From NCBI GenBank assembly GCA_018399755.1, contig JAGYOE010000009.1, positions 1-33,826 on the forward strand: a stretch of 33,826 nucleotides of DNA, written 5' to 3'. The stretch comes from Bacilli bacterium. Lineage in GTDB: Bacteria > Bacillota_I > Bacilli_A > Izemoplasmatales > Hujiaoplasmataceae. The notes below the pieces were generated by a model. The model saw nothing but the letters and a program-made list of their open reading frames with translations. It had not been told where the DNA came from and did no database searches. The position numbers and the translations under genes are program-made. Of the stretch, positions 32,599 to 33,826 are shown in pieces (the first letter of the stretch is position 1; the number at the start of each line of letters is the position of its first letter).

Positions 32599-33826
32599 AT
32601 TTAATTTTTTCTAAAGCTAAAACATCAGTTTTTCCAATCATTGTTTTTGGTAGAGCATCTAATTCTACGATTTCTTTAGGTATAGCATAAGTAGACAAGT
32701 TATCTTTTATAACTTGTTTTATTTTTTTATCTGATAATTTATTGTTTTTATTATTCCAAACAATAAAGAGTTTAACAACATTTCCTTTTGATTTATCAGG
32801 AATTGATATAGCACTAACTTCACTTACTTCATCATAATCAGTTAGTAAACTTTCAATCTCTGCTGGCAAAACCGGCATCCCCAATACTTTAATAATTCTT
32901 TTTAATCTCTGTTTATAATGTAAATAACCATTTTGATCAATAAAACCTAAGTCTCCAGTTTTAACCCAGATTTTATCTTTATATTTAAAAAACGTGGTTT
33001 TTGTAGCTTCTTCATCATTTAAATATCCATTCATAATTGTTGGTCCAGTTACAATTATTTCGCCATCATTATTTATATCTAAAGTTTTATCAGATTGTAA
33101 ATCCTTGATATTAATTTCAATTCCTGGCAAAGGTTTACCTACTGATCTTTGATTATGTTCTTTAAGAGTATTAACTGTACAAACAGTTACTACTTCTGTT
33201 AATCCATAACCTTCTAATAATCTTGCAGGAGAATTGTTTTTAATCATTTGATTATCAAAACGTTTTTTTAAATCCATACTTACATAATCTCCACCAACAA
33301 ATGCTTGATCTATATTTTTCATTTTCGGCAAATCAAATTGAGGATTCCTTAATAAACTTTCAAATAAAGATGGAACTCCAATAATATAATTGGCCTGATT
33401 TTTCGCAACTAATTTAATTGTATCTTTAGCGCTAAACTTTGGCATTAAAGTATTAACCCCGCCGCTAACTAACATGCCATGAATTCCCATACATAATCCA
33501 AAACCATGAAACATTGGTAAAACAGCCAACATATGTTTATTATCGAAGTCTTCAACTCCCATAATATAACCAACTTGCGCTGCTAAATAATTGATGGAAC
33601 TATGTGATAATTCAATTGTCTTAGGTTTCCCAGAAGTACCACCGCTATGCAAATATACAGTAGTAGATAATGGATTAATATTTGAAACTGTAATGGTTTT
33701 ATTCTCATACAAATTTGAAAATCTTTTTACTTGATTATTATATTTTACTTTTTTTAATTTCTTAAAATTAATCAAACGATAAACTAACTTCATAAACCCA
33801 CTAAATTCAGACATTGGATTAACTAA
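32597..33826 (-). CDS. AMP-forming acyl-CoA ligase, partial (N-terminus beyond window edge)
   Basis: Adenylate-forming enzyme that activates a carboxylic acid to an acyl-AMP and then a thioester. The frame is open to the window end; at least the N-terminal 100-200 residues are missing, so the Met at 33814 is probably internal. Visible: P-loop 'HSGGTSGKPKTIELSH' (family YTSGTTGxPKG), 'PMFHGFGLCMGIHG', 'EGYGLTEVV' (A5), 'WVKTGDLGFID' (A7), 'KRIIKVLGMPVLPAEIE' (A8 hinge) and the catalytic lysine in 'KTMIGKTDVLAL' (A10). P-loop has GGTSG where SGTTG is usual. Likely a long-chain fatty-acid ligase by loop pattern, but the substrate is not certain. Convergent to tetR. Confidence 0.88.
   Translation of the reverse strand, partial: LVNPMSEFSGFMKLVYRLINFKKLKKVKYNNQVKRFSNLYENKTITVSNINPLSTTVYLHSGGTSGKPKTIELSHSSINYLAAQVGYIMGVEDFDNKHMLAVLPMFHGFGLCMGIHGMLVSGGVNTLMPKFSAKDTIKLVAKNQANYIIGVPSLFESLLRNPQFDLPKMKNIDQAFVGGDYVSMDLKKRFDNQMIKNNSPARLLEGYGLTEVVTVCTVNTLKEHNQRSVGKPLPGIEINIKDLQSDKTLDINNDGEIIVTGPTIMNGYLNDEEATKTTFFKYKDKIWVKTGDLGFIDQNGYLHYKQRLKRIIKVLGMPVLPAEIESLLTDYDEVSEVSAISIPDKSKGNVVKLFIVWNNKNNKLSDKKIKQVIKDNLSTYAIPKEIVELDALPKTMIGKTDVLALEKIK

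Noticed and set aside
1-33826. Insertion sequences, CRISPR arrays, tRNA or rRNA genes
   Set aside because: I looked on both strands and saw no transposase motifs, regularly spaced repeats or tRNA/rRNA-like segments.

Overview
AT-rich (roughly 30% GC by eye) bacterial chromosome with the standard genetic code: TGA is used as a stop (gcvPA, gcvPB, the dihydropyrimidinase gene) and every Trp is TGG. Strong AGGAGG-type ribosome sites, consensus or extended -10 promoters, a two-subunit glycine decarboxylase (gcvPA/gcvPB), an MEP-pathway ispG and anaerobic purine-catabolism genes suggest an anaerobic low-GC Gram-positive or a deep-branching walled relative of the Mollicutes. This placement is inference.

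Layout. (1) 1-1430, minus: 5' part of an RND/MMPL exporter. (2) 1575-2624, plus: ispG with its own promoter and a terminator shared with the convergent operon. (3) 9459 down to 2652, minus: fic - lplA - gcvT - gcvH - gcvPA - gcvPB - cvpA, an operon that ligates lipoate onto GcvH and oxidises glycine. (4) 9756-10238, plus: guaD (guanine deaminase), ending at a terminator shared with the next operon. (5) 30467 down to 10284, minus: about 20 kb and 19 genes with no gap over about 13 nt. Order: mocA, molybdenum hydroxylase set A (FAD, 2Fe-2S, Mo subunits), an unknown membrane protein, an XdhC-type maturase, a THEP1-like NTPase, dihydropyrimidinase, ssnA, a PreA-like Fe-S flavoprotein, molybdenum hydroxylase set B (Mo, 2Fe-2S, FAD), adenine deaminase, two different fold-type-II PLP enzymes, ygeY, ygeW and thpR. 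(6) 31788 down to 30616, minus: an unknown membrane protein with a soluble C-terminal domain. (7) 31991-32563, plus: a TetR regulator with a perfect palindromic operator. (8) 32597-33826, minus: 3' part of an AMP-forming acyl-CoA ligase.

How the genes fit together. The 20-kb operon is a variant of the anaerobic purine/urate-degradation cluster (E. coli ygeW-ygeX-ygeY-hyuA-yqeB/C-mocA-ygfK-ssnA-ygfM-xdhD type). Ade and the adjacent guaD deaminate purines, two molybdenum hydroxylases act on the oxopurines, and the PreA-like protein, SsnA, dihydropyrimidinase, PLP enzymes, YgeY and YgeW would reduce, open and dismantle the ring. Differences from the E. coli arrangement are two unrelated-looking PLP enzymes where ygeX is expected, a stand-alone PreA-like protein lacking the usual catalytic Asn-x-Ser-Cys motif where ygfK is expected, and an unassigned 6-TM membrane protein. 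The operon promoter carries a 13/14 match to the CcpA cre consensus, suggesting catabolite repression. The glycine-cleavage operon next door could consume glycine from purine breakdown.

Main new observations: the TetR operator recurs, 17 of 20 bases identical, at the promoter of the MMPL exporter 30 kb away; and the Fic protein has Tyr in place of its catalytic His. No window-internal stretch over 300 bp lacks a gene; the longest gap is 9460-9755.
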